Assembly: GCA_039619475.1 (NCBI GenBank)
Contig: CM077115.1
Span: forward strand, 24,937,083 to 25,001,082
DNA from: Icerya purchasi
Taxonomy: Eukaryota; Arthropoda; Insecta; Hemiptera; Monophlebidae
Length of the DNA stretch: 64,000 nt
Direction of reading: 5' to 3'
Shown here: positions 48,901 through 59,757 of the stretch, piece after piece
How positions within the stretch are numbered: the first letter of the stretch is position 1
How the letters are laid out: every line of letters begins with the position of its first letter
Translations under genes and position numbers: made by a program
Notes under the pieces: model-generated
What the model saw: only the letters and a program-made list of their open reading frames with translations
The model's database searches: none
What the model was told of the DNA's origin: nothing

Positions 48901-50100
48901 ACCGTGTTCTGTTTTACAATAGCGGGTTGATGCAGAAATTTCCCCTCCACACTGCAAAAAGATTTTTCTTTTTCATGCGTTGTAAAGATCAAATCAATTT
49001 CAATAAGTGCATATTAAAAATATAGAACAATAGAGAGTTGGTAACATTACGCGTTGCACTGATATACCCGAAGATAAAATAACAAAATCTATTCTAAATT
49101 ATAGAAAGGCTAAACTTTTTCTGGTGAAGATAAAAATTCTTATTACTATTTTAAATTTATCTTTTATGTGTGTTTTTTTTTTTAAGTTGTACCGTGAATT
49201 TTAACTAGGTTAAAATTTATGATTTTGTATATATGAATAAATTGTTTGGGACTAGAATGTTTTTCATTTAATTCAGTAACATCTCGCATATTTCGGCATT
49301 ATGATATTTAAATCCGTTGTGTAAAGCGAAATGAATATATCCTCAGCAAGAAACGAAGATATTACACCTTTACCTATTTTTAATTAACAATGGTAAATAA
49401 ATGTATTACTTTTTACACCATGATGTAAATAGGTATATCGCTTACTTTTTTACGATGATCAATTAAACATCGGTCGCCTATCTTTTAAAATTGCTTGTTT
49501 TGTAGAATTTTCTTAACGATAAAACCTGAACCGATCGATTTATCCGAATCCGTAAAAAATCCTAATTTGCGAATTTCATAAAAATCATCAAAGCCGTTTT
49601 CAAGAACTCATATGTGCGTATGCATATATAATTGTTACCGGTGGCTTCGCCTGCACGTTTATCATTTTTTTGTGTACATTTTCTTTGATTACTGCCTTCA
49701 TCTTTTAATTTACTTTTTAGCATTTCGTCAGTCTGCTATTATTTATCCACTCAATAAAACTTATCCGATCACTTTTTTGGGTTTAAAATGTAAACTATTA
49801 TTATTATTACGTTTATTATTATTTTTCTGTTTTTAATTAAAATTTGAAAAAAAAACATGAACAAAGTTTTTTTTTCTTCCTAAATTTTTATTCGTATTTG
49901 TAATTTTTTTATTCTATTTATTATAGCCTTTTATTTAACTCGCTTTATCAGTCTGTCAGTCATTCGTCTGTCATTCTGCCTGTCATTCTGTCTGTCTGTG
50001 GGGAATCTTGCGAACGATTTTTCACCTACTTCCCGATGAATTAATAAAGTGTTCTTTGGCAGAAATGCTTGTTACAGATGACAATATAATAATATGTAAC
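48901..50100. other. AT-rich DNA, no recognised gene
   Basis: A (TCTGTC/TCATTC)n stretch near 49945-49999 precedes the satellite. No supported CDS. Confidence 0.4.
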
Positions 50101-50103
50101 ACC

Positions 50104-50800
50104 CGGGTTTCCAACTTTAAAATTAGACCTTCGGGGCGCCGGAAGCTCGAAATTTTGGAAAAAAATATTATATATTTTTTTTTGGGGCATGTATCGTTGG
50201 AAAGATCGCGCTATTTGTCGAGAACAAAACCATATTTTATTTCTTTAATGAAACTTTCGAAGTTTACGAAAAGTTCAAAAAAGCGCTAATGTCTTTGCGG
50301 CGCGAGTACTATAGCTAAAAATTTTGAACAAGGTTGAAAATATGCACATGCACGTATATTTCTTTGGTTTATAGCAGCTAGGTTTCCAACTTCAAAATTA
50401 GCCCCTCCTCGGGGCTTCGAAAGCTCGAACTTTTGGAAAAAAATATTTCTTTTCCGGGCATATGATATATACTGTCGGACGGAGCGCTATTTGTCGGGAG
50501 CAAATTCGTATTTCATTTTCTTAATGAAACATTGGAAGTTTACTAAAAGTTTTCAGAAGCACAAAAAAAGGTCGTGTAGCCTCGGCTTGTGGCTCGGCTT
50601 TATAGCTAAAAATTTTGAACAAGATTAAAAAAATGCGCATCCTTGTGTATTTCTTTACTTTGGAATATCTGGGTTTCCAACTTTAAAATCGGATTCCCGG
50701 GGCGCCGAAAGCTCGAAAGTTCCAAAAAAATATTCTGTTTTCTGGTCATGTGATATATCAACGGGAAGATCGCTCTATTAGTCAAACATTGTGTTTCATG
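50104..50800. repeat. Satellite-like tandem repeat, 275-291-bp unit, ~2.4 copies
   Basis: GGTTTCCAAC starts units at 50106, 50381 and 50672. Each contains GGGGC-CCG-AAGCTCGAA, TGGAAAAAAATAT, GGA-GATCGCGCTATTTGTCG, TTTCTTTAATGAAAC and ATAGCTAAAAATTTTGAACAAG. Units are clearly diverged (I estimate 75-85% identity). Open frames across the units are not conserved. Confidence 0.85.
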
Positions 50801-51703
50801 TGCTGAGGATTCCGTATGTATTGTATGAAAAACAAAAGATAATATAATTGAAAGAATGCAATCCATTATTTAATAATAAAATGTAACACAAATTTGTCCT
50901 ATAATCAAGATATTGAAATAAAATAAAGCAAAATAAAATACAATTCTAAATTTATTGTTTTTTATTGAAATACATAGTGAAAAGTCCAGACTAAAAAATA
51001 AAAAAAAAAAACGGAAAACTTATTAAAAATAGCCTTTAACTTGTGCACTAAAAAGAAGTACAAAATAACTTTATTAGTGTGCGACTACCAAATAACATTA
51101 AAATCTAAAACAAAAAAAAATATTCCGAAAAATAAAAGCGGTGACCGCAGTTACAAAAATATTCAGCGTGTGTGCTATTGTGATGCACAACAATGGAACA
51201 ACATTAAATAGTGATTATAGTTTTGGCTTAGGGTGTATTATAATATTAGTATTTAATTATTGATATTTTTCAGAATATTTTTTGTAGTTTTAGATTTTAA
51301 TGTAAAGATGGCTATCTGGTAGTTGCACACTAATAAAGTTATTTTGTACTTCTTTTTAGTGCATAAGTAAAAGGCTATTTTTAGAAAGTTTTTTTTTATT
51401 TTTTTTATTTTTCTTCATTGTTACATTGACATTCACAAATTAAATACGTTACAGAATTTATTTAAATATATAAAGATTAGCAAATGTCTAGTATTTCATA
51501 TATCTGGTAAATATTCTATTTTCTTTTTATATGGAAGTCCAACGGATATATGGTTTATGGTCTAGTCAAATTGTTAAATTTTAGATCGATTTTTAAAAAG
51601 GCGGGTAATCAGAATTTTTCACCGCGACAATTTATAAAAAAATGTCATCAGGAATAAAATTATTATTGAATGGACAACAAATTTTATGGGATTTGCCTTT
51701 CGT

Positions 51704-51738
<35 letters not shown>

Positions 51739-52870
51739 AAGTTGTGGGTAGCCGGTATTTTTCCACACTGTTTATTTGTTGTTTTTTTTTTTTTTTTTGG
51801 CCTGGCAATATGCCATTTGGCCACTATATTTTCCACATTGTTCTTCTAAAAGGGCGTCGCTAACAAAAATTTATAATTATGCGGAATTATGCGAATTTTT
51901 AAATCTCTTCGCGTAGCAGAGAGCGTAGACCGGCATGATGATTACTCGAATGTCACGGTAAGAAACCTGAATGTGTGTACGAGCAACATTGGTGGTTTAC
52001 GACGTTCGCGCTGGAGCGACTTAACAGAGGACAACGTTTTAATAATTGAGCCGGCTTTACACGTTAAGTACGTACTAAGCGGGTCATTGATGATTCCTTG
52101 ATTAACGGTAGTACTGAAGCGGCAGGTCATTTTGCAAATTACAATGCATCGCCAGAGTGGGTGGAAGAAATTTTATTTATTTTCGAAGACGCACACACAG
52201 GCACACAGCGAAAGGAGACGTAACTTACCATTCAATTGGCCCGGTAACTCGGGTAGAGATGTAATAATAACTGGTTGTTCAATGTTTTTTTCTTTCCCTA
52301 TAGTTGTTTCAGCTGAAACTAAGTGACAGCGTGTTGCACAATAGCATACTTCCACACTTTGTACGATAGAACGTTGTTGTCGGGTCGAAGGTCGTGTAGT
52401 AATGTAATTTGGAGTAAGGCCACTGAGAACAAACAGGTAACCGATGAGAGCTGTTATTCAGAACGCGCATATACATAATATGGATTTAATACTTTTTTAA
52501 TTTCGACTAGATTCGTTCGCGTGAGAATGCGGGACCAGACGCATTCTGCAATCGAATTGTAAAATGAAAAAGTGATTAGCTATTTCACGAATATCGCCCT
52601 AATTTCTTTAGCTCGTCGCAGTAAATGCCCCATTTTTTTTCCTTCAGATTAGCGCAGTCTAAATTACTCAACTGGTTCAAGGTGAACATTATTATTTTGA
52701 TTTTTGCTTAGAAAGCATTTTGCTCGTAAAGGTCTTTCTTTTATTTAGAAAATAAATAAATAAATTTAATTAACCAGATTCGCGAATTTTTAAAAGGTCG
52801 CGCTAAAATCAAACATTATCAGATAGGTCACTCTGAGTGGTCGAATGATATGCTCTAGACATCGGGTTTC
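50801..52870. other. AT-rich DNA, poly-T tracts and an inverted near-repeat
   Basis: The phrase around GTGCACTAAAAAGAAGTACAAAATAACTTTATTAGTGTGC (about 51044-51083) reappears inverted at about 51328-51370, giving a ~40-bp inverted repeat about 245 bp apart. Poly-T tracts at 51708-51734 and 51784-51798 precede GGCCTGGCAATATGCC, which resembles the LINE tail at 28905-28935 read backwards. No supported CDS. Confidence 0.5.
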
Positions 52871-52879
52871 TTTCAGGTG

Positions 52880-53110
52880 TCCGTAGTTATATTGCTTTTC
52901 GGCTCCATTAACAATTTTACGCTTATATCACCATTACTTTCACATCCTGCTAGAACGTGGCTAATGCTGTTATCAACCTCCTCGGTGTAAACATTTATCT
53001 AATAATTATAATGCTTAATCCATATCCTTCCTTTTGTGTGTCCTTCTGCGATGGTATTAGTAAATATTAATTATTTTTTTACCCTATTGTCATCGTACTT
53101 TATCTTAGCA
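52880..53110 (-). pseudogene. Possible LINE C-terminal fragment
   Basis: The minus strand reads HTKGRIWIKHYN...VDNSISHVLAGCE across frames, resembling the H...HVL-x2-C zinc-knuckle-like end of LINE ORF2. Weak and short. Downstream, 53120-53720 is pyrimidine-rich and ends GTGCGCGCCCATAG followed by A11 at about 53710, similar to the GCGCGCCCACA-poly(A) LINE tails, so a second, plus-strand LINE end may lie there. Confidence 0.3.
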
Positions 53111-53719
53111 TATTATTCCTGCCATTTTAGCTGAACCGTAGTCTATCGGTGTGGTTCCTTGTGTCAGTATAAACGTCTTCTTTCTCTTCCATGATATCTC
53201 ATTTTTATTTTCGTTTTTCCCCCATCAAGAATCGTTTCCTCTATCACACAGAGCTTCTAACCTCCACAGGTTTTCTTCTTTTATCTTTTGTTTCGATAGG
53301 ACAATTCCTTTTTCAGTTACTACACTAAATACCCAACTTATCCTTTCTTCCACTTCATACTAAACATACTCTTCATAATATCTAAGAATAATTTTAGGAA
53401 CTCTTGTTTTTCAATACAAATTCATCGTTCGATTAATCCCCTTGGTCTTCTCTTATATTTCTTCTATTGGTAGATCTCTTCCATCTTCTTACCTGCAAAC
53501 ACAAAACTATAGACTTTCTCCTCAGTTACGATGGTATTTACAACAATTTATTAAGACCTTCCCATTCCGTGCAATTTCTCCTTTCCCCGTGCCTTCTCGA
53601 CCAAGCTTCTTTTATACACTCCATCACTGCTAAATAACACTATATTTCCTTCATATTTAACCTTGTATCGATATTTTTCTCAGTGCGCGCCCATAGAAAA
53701 AAAAAAGAAAAAAAAAGGA

Positions 53720-54524
53720 AAATATTTATTAAAAAGATTTGAACCGGTTATGATTTTTCTCCTTTTTTTTATTTTTATGACTATGCGAAGAGCAACAGCC
53801 AAATCAACCTAGGTACATAGAGATCAGATTAACAACAGGTATTAAGGTTTAATTTGGCGTGAGACAGGGAGGAGCGAAGGAGGATAAACCAAAGAAGGGA
53901 GCATAAGTTCCAAATTAAAAATTTCCAAGCTACGTTGAATGTGAGACGAGTGGCAGGTGTAATATGTGCTGCAGGTAGACAGAATACTTCCGCGTACCTA
54001 ACCAACTGATGTGGTGGAACATAGGCGAAAGAATTATCCAAAACAGGAGATTACGCGTTCAATTAAGTGACCACCAGAAGTTGCAGACGCGTTAGGTCAA
54101 TCAATCATCGCTTTGGTAAGGCGTCAAAGGTATATATAGCAGTGGGCATCGGAATAAAACGTCGGTTTTGTTCGGTGCGTCACAGCTTATCGACTACGTT
54201 GACGCCGGGTTAATGTCCGTAAAAAAGGGTACCGGATCTACGTGTCGGGCCGAACATAACGCATGTAAAACTTCGACTTTAATTTTCAACCAGTCGAAAT
54301 TACCTGCACATTGGTTGCTCAAGATACGCTTTCGTCATTTACGACTAATTGAGTTTCCTTCCAGCATTGTGAGATTCAATTCTAGGTCTTGTTCGCGTTC
54401 GTCGGTGAACATTGTTTTGAAAATATAAAATACAACAATCGATGCTTCACTATCGAAATACATTGATTACGTCTGCTTAGCTAAGCATTCAGTACCGTTC
54501 GACTTTGCCCCCCGTTGAACAAAA
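53720..54524. other. Intergenic DNA, no recognised gene
   Basis: The open frame 54168-54428 has no recognised domain. Confidence 0.4.
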
Positions 54525-54526
54525 TA

Positions 54527-55346
54527 CGTAGGGCATTTCAAAAGTAATGTATACTATGAAGTTTTGTCAACACGGTAATAATGTGCACTGTAATTGGTTT
54601 CGAGTGAGTTGTGTGCGTGCGTAAAAACGTGTTTTTGTAATGATGGAAGACCGCTCGGGTCACGTTACAAATCTGGACCAGCGATCGTATGTGAAAATCG
54701 AACCTACAGAAATTCATTTTGCTTTTGAAGTGATACCGCGGATTGTGCCGGTAGTTTACGCTAGGCAAAAAAATTTAAATAAGGCTGTTTGTCGGTTGAG
54801 GATACGCCTCATACTGATCGTCCAAGAATTTCGCGTGACAATACAAATATCGCTATAGCGGCAACACTGATCGATGAAGATCGCCGTACAATGTACAAAG
54901 ACATAAGTCATACAGCTGGAATATCGAAAACCTCTCAGTCACCGGTGCCAAAAATCCGAAAATTGCGTCCATCACTACCTAATCGCGGCGTTCTCATCTT
55001 GCATGATAATGCACGTCCTCATAACAATGATGAAATTTGAGCAATTGTTACCACATCCACCACTCTGTTCGGGCTCTTCGTGATTATGACCTGTTCTGCA
55101 AACTCAAGAGAGTCCGTTTTCTACATTTAGAGGCCTTAAATAGTGCTATGACCCGACGGATTCTCATGAAATAAACCACAAAGGGGCTTCCTGGACGGTA
55201 TCCAGAACCTCCCCCGACGCTAGGAACGTATCATTGAGGAGGGGAGTGATTATATCGAAACATTATAATATTTATATGACTTTGTCAAATGCATCTTTTT
55301 TTTTTTTTTGTACCAACATGTATGCATTACTTTTGAAATGCCCTCG
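54527..55346 (+). mobile_element. Internally deleted mariner-like element with both TIRs
   Basis: TIRs: the left reads GGGCATTTCAAAAGTAATG from 54531 and the right reads the same on the minus strand from about 55343, each preceded by TACG-like TA flanks. Inside, plus-strand pieces of a transposase remain: a cryptic N-terminus, then VEDTPHTDRPRISRDNTNI with EDRRTMYKDISHTAGIS (GRP linker and second helix-turn-helix). A jump follows to GVLILHDNARPHNNDEI (second catalytic Asp in HDNARPH). A decayed C-terminus ends in SDYIE-like codons. The region with the first catalytic Asp is deleted and there are stops, so it is non-autonomous. Confidence 0.75.
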
Positions 55347-58300
55347 TACATGTAGGAAAAAATGCATTTCGAACAGCTTTACGCCATGTGTCATCAAAAA
55401 TAAAAGCAAGCGTATGCTAACGTGAAAAGAATTTTCCTTCGGTTCCACGCAGAGGGGTTGTTGTTGATACTTCAACAGCCCGATGTAATAACCTACTTTT
55501 AACCGACGCGTTCAGAATTCGGTTGTACGATTTTTTCGTATCAACAGAGGCAAGGAATACACTAAATTATCTCTACGAACAGGTGCGAAATCGCAATTTC
55601 CCCGCAAGGTTCCGCTTCGTCATCATTTTTTAGACACTTATTGCCACAACTACATGTCGTCGATAAGCCTTTCTTATGCGCACGCGATTTGTGCTGATTT
55701 TTCTCGGTAATTTCTGAGAGAACAACAAAAGAACCACCGCTATACTGGCCAGAACATCTGTGCATTATGGCTATCAAGTTCACCCATTATGTAAGAATAG
55801 GTACCCTCATAGGCATAACATCTGGGACAAAAACAGGAACTATTTAAGAGTGTGTGAAATCATTGACTCCCGAAATATCCGTGCTATCTGGTGATGGAGT
55901 AGATTTAAGGAAAGCTATGAGAATCCGTTTTACTAGGAGTATGCTTTTCTTTCTACAACCTCTTATATATATATATATATATATATAGCAGGTGATAATT
56001 CTGAATAGAATAGTGAAGGTCACATTAATTGGTTAATTTCTTAAGCGTATGTAGTTGGAGATTCGTTTGCTTCTTTAAATTTATTAGCCTATGAACTAGA
56101 GAAATCAGATCTGTTTGAAGAAGGAAAAGGGAGGATGAAAGACACGCTATGATAAGCGGGCGGATTCGTTTGTGAAAAAAAATAAACGTGCAACAACGGG
56201 GCAGGGGCGTTCTAATAAGGTATGATCAGCGTTACATACGGAAATGAAAACAGATGATGGAATGAAGATGTGAGAAAAAGCGATAAGAGTAGCGGATTTA
56301 ATCCAATACGTGATAGATCGTTGAACGCCGCAAAGTATTTAAAAAACCAAGGATGAGGATCCGGTCGAATAGAGGTAACACAGGACTTGAGGATGAAGAG
56401 TTGGAGTTACGGGGGCTACTGATAGCTCGATTTTAATTATCTTGCGGAAGAGGTAGCGGATTGTTATCTTTAAACGTTAGATAGGGGTGTAAAAAAATAA
56501 AGAAAGAAATAAAGAAATAAAAAAATAGCTTCTTTAATCTTTATCATCTCAAAAATATTATTAAAAGCGCGCTCCAATTAAGATCGTCATAATAGGAAGG
56601 AAGATTGTGGGAGATAATTTAAAGAAATAAAGTAAAACAAAACTTAGTCAGTTTGTTTATTTTTGTATTTTGTATCACCCCCCTTTTTTTTATTGAAATT
56701 GTTACTACCTTATTTTGCTTTCAGTTAACAGTACACCTGCGTTGCATATAATAATTGCCTAGTACACAACCTACATCGGTATAGCTAAAAAATGTACGAA
56801 TAGGTTGCCCACCAACCGAAAGGTTGAAGAGATAATGATGATGATGATGATGATGAAGCGGAATATCCAGGATTTGAGAATTCCTTCCACAGAGGAGACC
56901 AACAAAAGTAATCCTGAGTATCAGACAATAAAAATATCTCTTCCACTGAAAATTGCAACATTTTCTATTTTGTTTTTTGTTTTATTATTTGCCGTTATCT
57001 TTTTCAGAGAAAAAAGTGATCTCAAATAAAAGTACCTACTGCTTACGCATGCTAAATTACCTTAAGAAATTTTACCTGATTAAGAGTTTTATATGCGCTT
57101 TTGTGAAATACAAATTTGCTTCAATTATAGCCCTCCGGGTTACGCAAATTAGCTTCCGATTTATTAAACCGGCTAAAAGAAAAACGAAAAAGAAATCAGT
57201 TAACGGGCGAGAAAACTTCCGATTTATCTGTTTAATGCGATATAATAATAATATCATGCTTTAGCTTCATTAACGCATATTAACTGATAATGAAAAATAA
57301 TTCTAGTCAGCTGTAATTAGAATTATAAAAAAAAAAATGAATACTCGTAAGGTTTTATTAAATTTTCATCTAATCAACTCGTTGTTCCTTTTTTTTTTTT
57401 TTTATTACCTTTTAAGGATTCTTCGACTTGCGAACAAGGGAGATTCATTATCTAAGACAGGAGAAAGGTATTATAAGATGACAAAAACGGTAACGGATGC
57501 GAAGAGGCAGTTTTGATTTCTAATCAAGCTAATTCATCATTAATTAGACGTTTCGTTATCAATATAATAAGTGTAGCCGATCAGGGTTCAGATGCTTATT
57601 ACTCACCGTGATGATAAAGGAAAGTTTAAAAATGTCTTACTTACCCCTTTCCGTCCCACGGCTCCTCTACGATGTATACTGTTCACTTCAGTCTATTCTA
57701 ATCCCTCTTCGTGGACTTATTGCGCGTAATTCGGATGTAATTCCAACCAAATTTTACATAGAGCCACCCGTCCTTTTGTGAATCTTGCAAAATTCGGTTT
57801 TACAATTAGCGTCGCAAATATTAAAACGAAATTCAATCGTGGAGCTTCCGAGCAGAATTCAAACTTTTGTGTAACACTTTGCAGTATTATGTCTTCTAGT
57901 TGAACTGTTTGAAAAAAGATTATTCGAAAGCAATACGGAAGAGATCATTCGAAAGAGAATATTCCGTACATTCAGAGAACCGACAGATTTTCGAAAGCTT
58001 TGGGAAAGTTGCGACACTTTTGAGATGACAAATCTCTCTGTTAGAGTGGTCTCAATTGCTTACTAACATAATAAAGTGCTTCGCAGATGACGGTTAATAC
58101 ACTTTAGACTTGAGTGAAATCATTCAGCTGCGTACTTATTAGCGATTTAGGTGAGTACAGATCCCGTGCTAGTTAATGCTTATCTACACACGTGTGCTTT
58201 CGGTAGAGACTATGTCAAAACTTGTTCGGAACGTTAGAGTTTAAGACGAATTGTCTTGACGTGTTTTGTTTTTCAGGTTTTTGACCGGGTCTAACGCAGA

Positions 58301-58945
58301 ACTCGGTTAGGCTAACAAAAAAATCATAAGAATAAACTACAAACAAACAAAAATAACGTTGCAGAGTTTAAAGGGGGGTGGGGGGGGAGAAAACGAAAAT
58401 GCTTTAGTTAAATTAATTATATCGTCGCTTGAAATAAAATTAGTAAATTAGTGTGCCCTGCTGCGGTAGCGAATGTGATGGAGAAACCTTCGTATCCGGA
58501 GTAATTTATTGTGTAATCCCGCTGTTTACATATTCATTACAGCTAAACAACAATTAGTTAGTTCTCCACAAACTTCAAGATAAGTCTGTCGTGCTGCACA
58601 CTCCCGTTTATAAAATTAAGAGCTACGCACGTGTACGTAATCGACACATAGAGTTGTAGCAAATTTAGCACCGGCAGACATCAATGGTCTTTTTTTTTCT
58701 TTTTTTTGGGCTTGTCAACCGCAGAAACAATTAGAATAGAAAGTAATCACTTATATCTTGATACGGTCAGATATTGTTAGGAGAAAGGAACAAATAATAG
58801 GAACAATCTGTGGAGAGGGAAGAGATAAATCATAAGAGGCGTAATATGGAGTATGATGTCATGGACAACATACACGTAAGGGCGATTGTAGTCAGTTTTT
58901 TCGGAAAAGTTTCATTCACGGTGCTAACATAAAGTTTCATACATA
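55347..58945. other. Intergenic DNA, no recognised gene
   Basis: Includes (TA)n at 55965-55987, an ATG-trinucleotide run (56837-56855) inside a chance frame (56805-57029) and a G-rich run near 58373-58389. No domain recognised. The frames 56805-57264 are low complexity. Confidence 0.4.
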
Positions 58946-58947
58946 TA

Positions 58948-59757
58948 ATATATATATTAATTACAACGTAATTCTTAGGCTACCCCCCATTCGAAAAAAT
59001 GTCCCAAAAAAATGTCCCAATTTTACGTAACGGAAAATGTCCCAATTTTACGTAACGGAAAATGTCCCAATTTTACGTAACGGAAAATGTCCCAATTTTA
59101 TATAACGCGAAAAATGTCCCAATTTTATGTAACGTTTGTTATATTTTATAGAATTTTTGTAATTGTTATTTTACAAATGTCACAATATTATGTAACGAAA
59201 TATGTAACGAAAATGTAACGAAAAAATGAATTAATTTTATATAATGAAAGTTAAATGTTGGGATATCTGCTGCAAAGGACTCCGGCTCCAATCTGCAATA
59301 TTTGTAACACTAATCTAACTGTTCTCCATGTCCTCATAGAATGTCCTCAGTTCTCCTCCCTCAGATTTTCACATAACCTTCCCTCCTCCTTATCTACCAT
59401 TCTCTCTGATGACCCCATAATCCTTTCGAACTTAATCCGCTTCCTACATCAAGCAAATCTATATCATACAATATAACCTCACTCCTCGTTAAATTATTAT
59501 ATTCGCTTGTAATTATCCGTGCCTCTAGCCAATAGTTGCTGAACACGGCACGCTAATTCAAATAATAAATAAATAAATAAATAAATGTTGGGATAGGATT
59601 TCTGTGATAATGTTATTTTTTTTTGTGTTGATGCCAGTAAGAATTACGTTGTAAATTTTGATCATTTTATACAAAGTATAGAAGAGAAAGAGACAGAAAT
59701 GAAAGCAAGAGGGGTCAACGGGCACAGCCCCTTGCGAGGCCAAAATGGCTGAGTTTA
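58948..59757 (+). mobile_element. Helentron/DINE-like element, copy 5 (interrupted by a LINE)
   Basis: Same layout as copy 1: TATTAATTACAACGTAATTC, CCCCCCATTCGAAAAAATGTC, four or five tandem units whose core is ATGTCCCAATTTTACGTAAC, then TAAGAATTACGTTGTA (about 59638-59653), hairpin GGGCACAGCCC and GAGGCCAAAATGGCTGAG. The element is split by the insertion at 59266-59582. Confidence 0.7.
59266..59582 (+). mobile_element. 5'-truncated LINE inserted in the DINE-like element
   Basis: The insert is flanked by a 13-bp direct repeat AAATGTTGGGATA (59253-59265 and 59583-59595). The open frame ending at 59476 reads CNICNTNLTVLHVLIECPQF, a C-x2-C-x7-H-x4-C motif found at the C-terminus of I/R1/jockey-type LINE ORF2. 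It ends with a stop, a ~100-bp 3' UTR and an (AAAT)n tail. A recent-looking truncated insertion. Confidence 0.8.

Noticed and set aside
56805..57264. ORFs of 74 and 103 codons
   Set aside because: Contain an ATG-repeat Met run and Lys/Phe-rich low-complexity sequence without splice or domain support.
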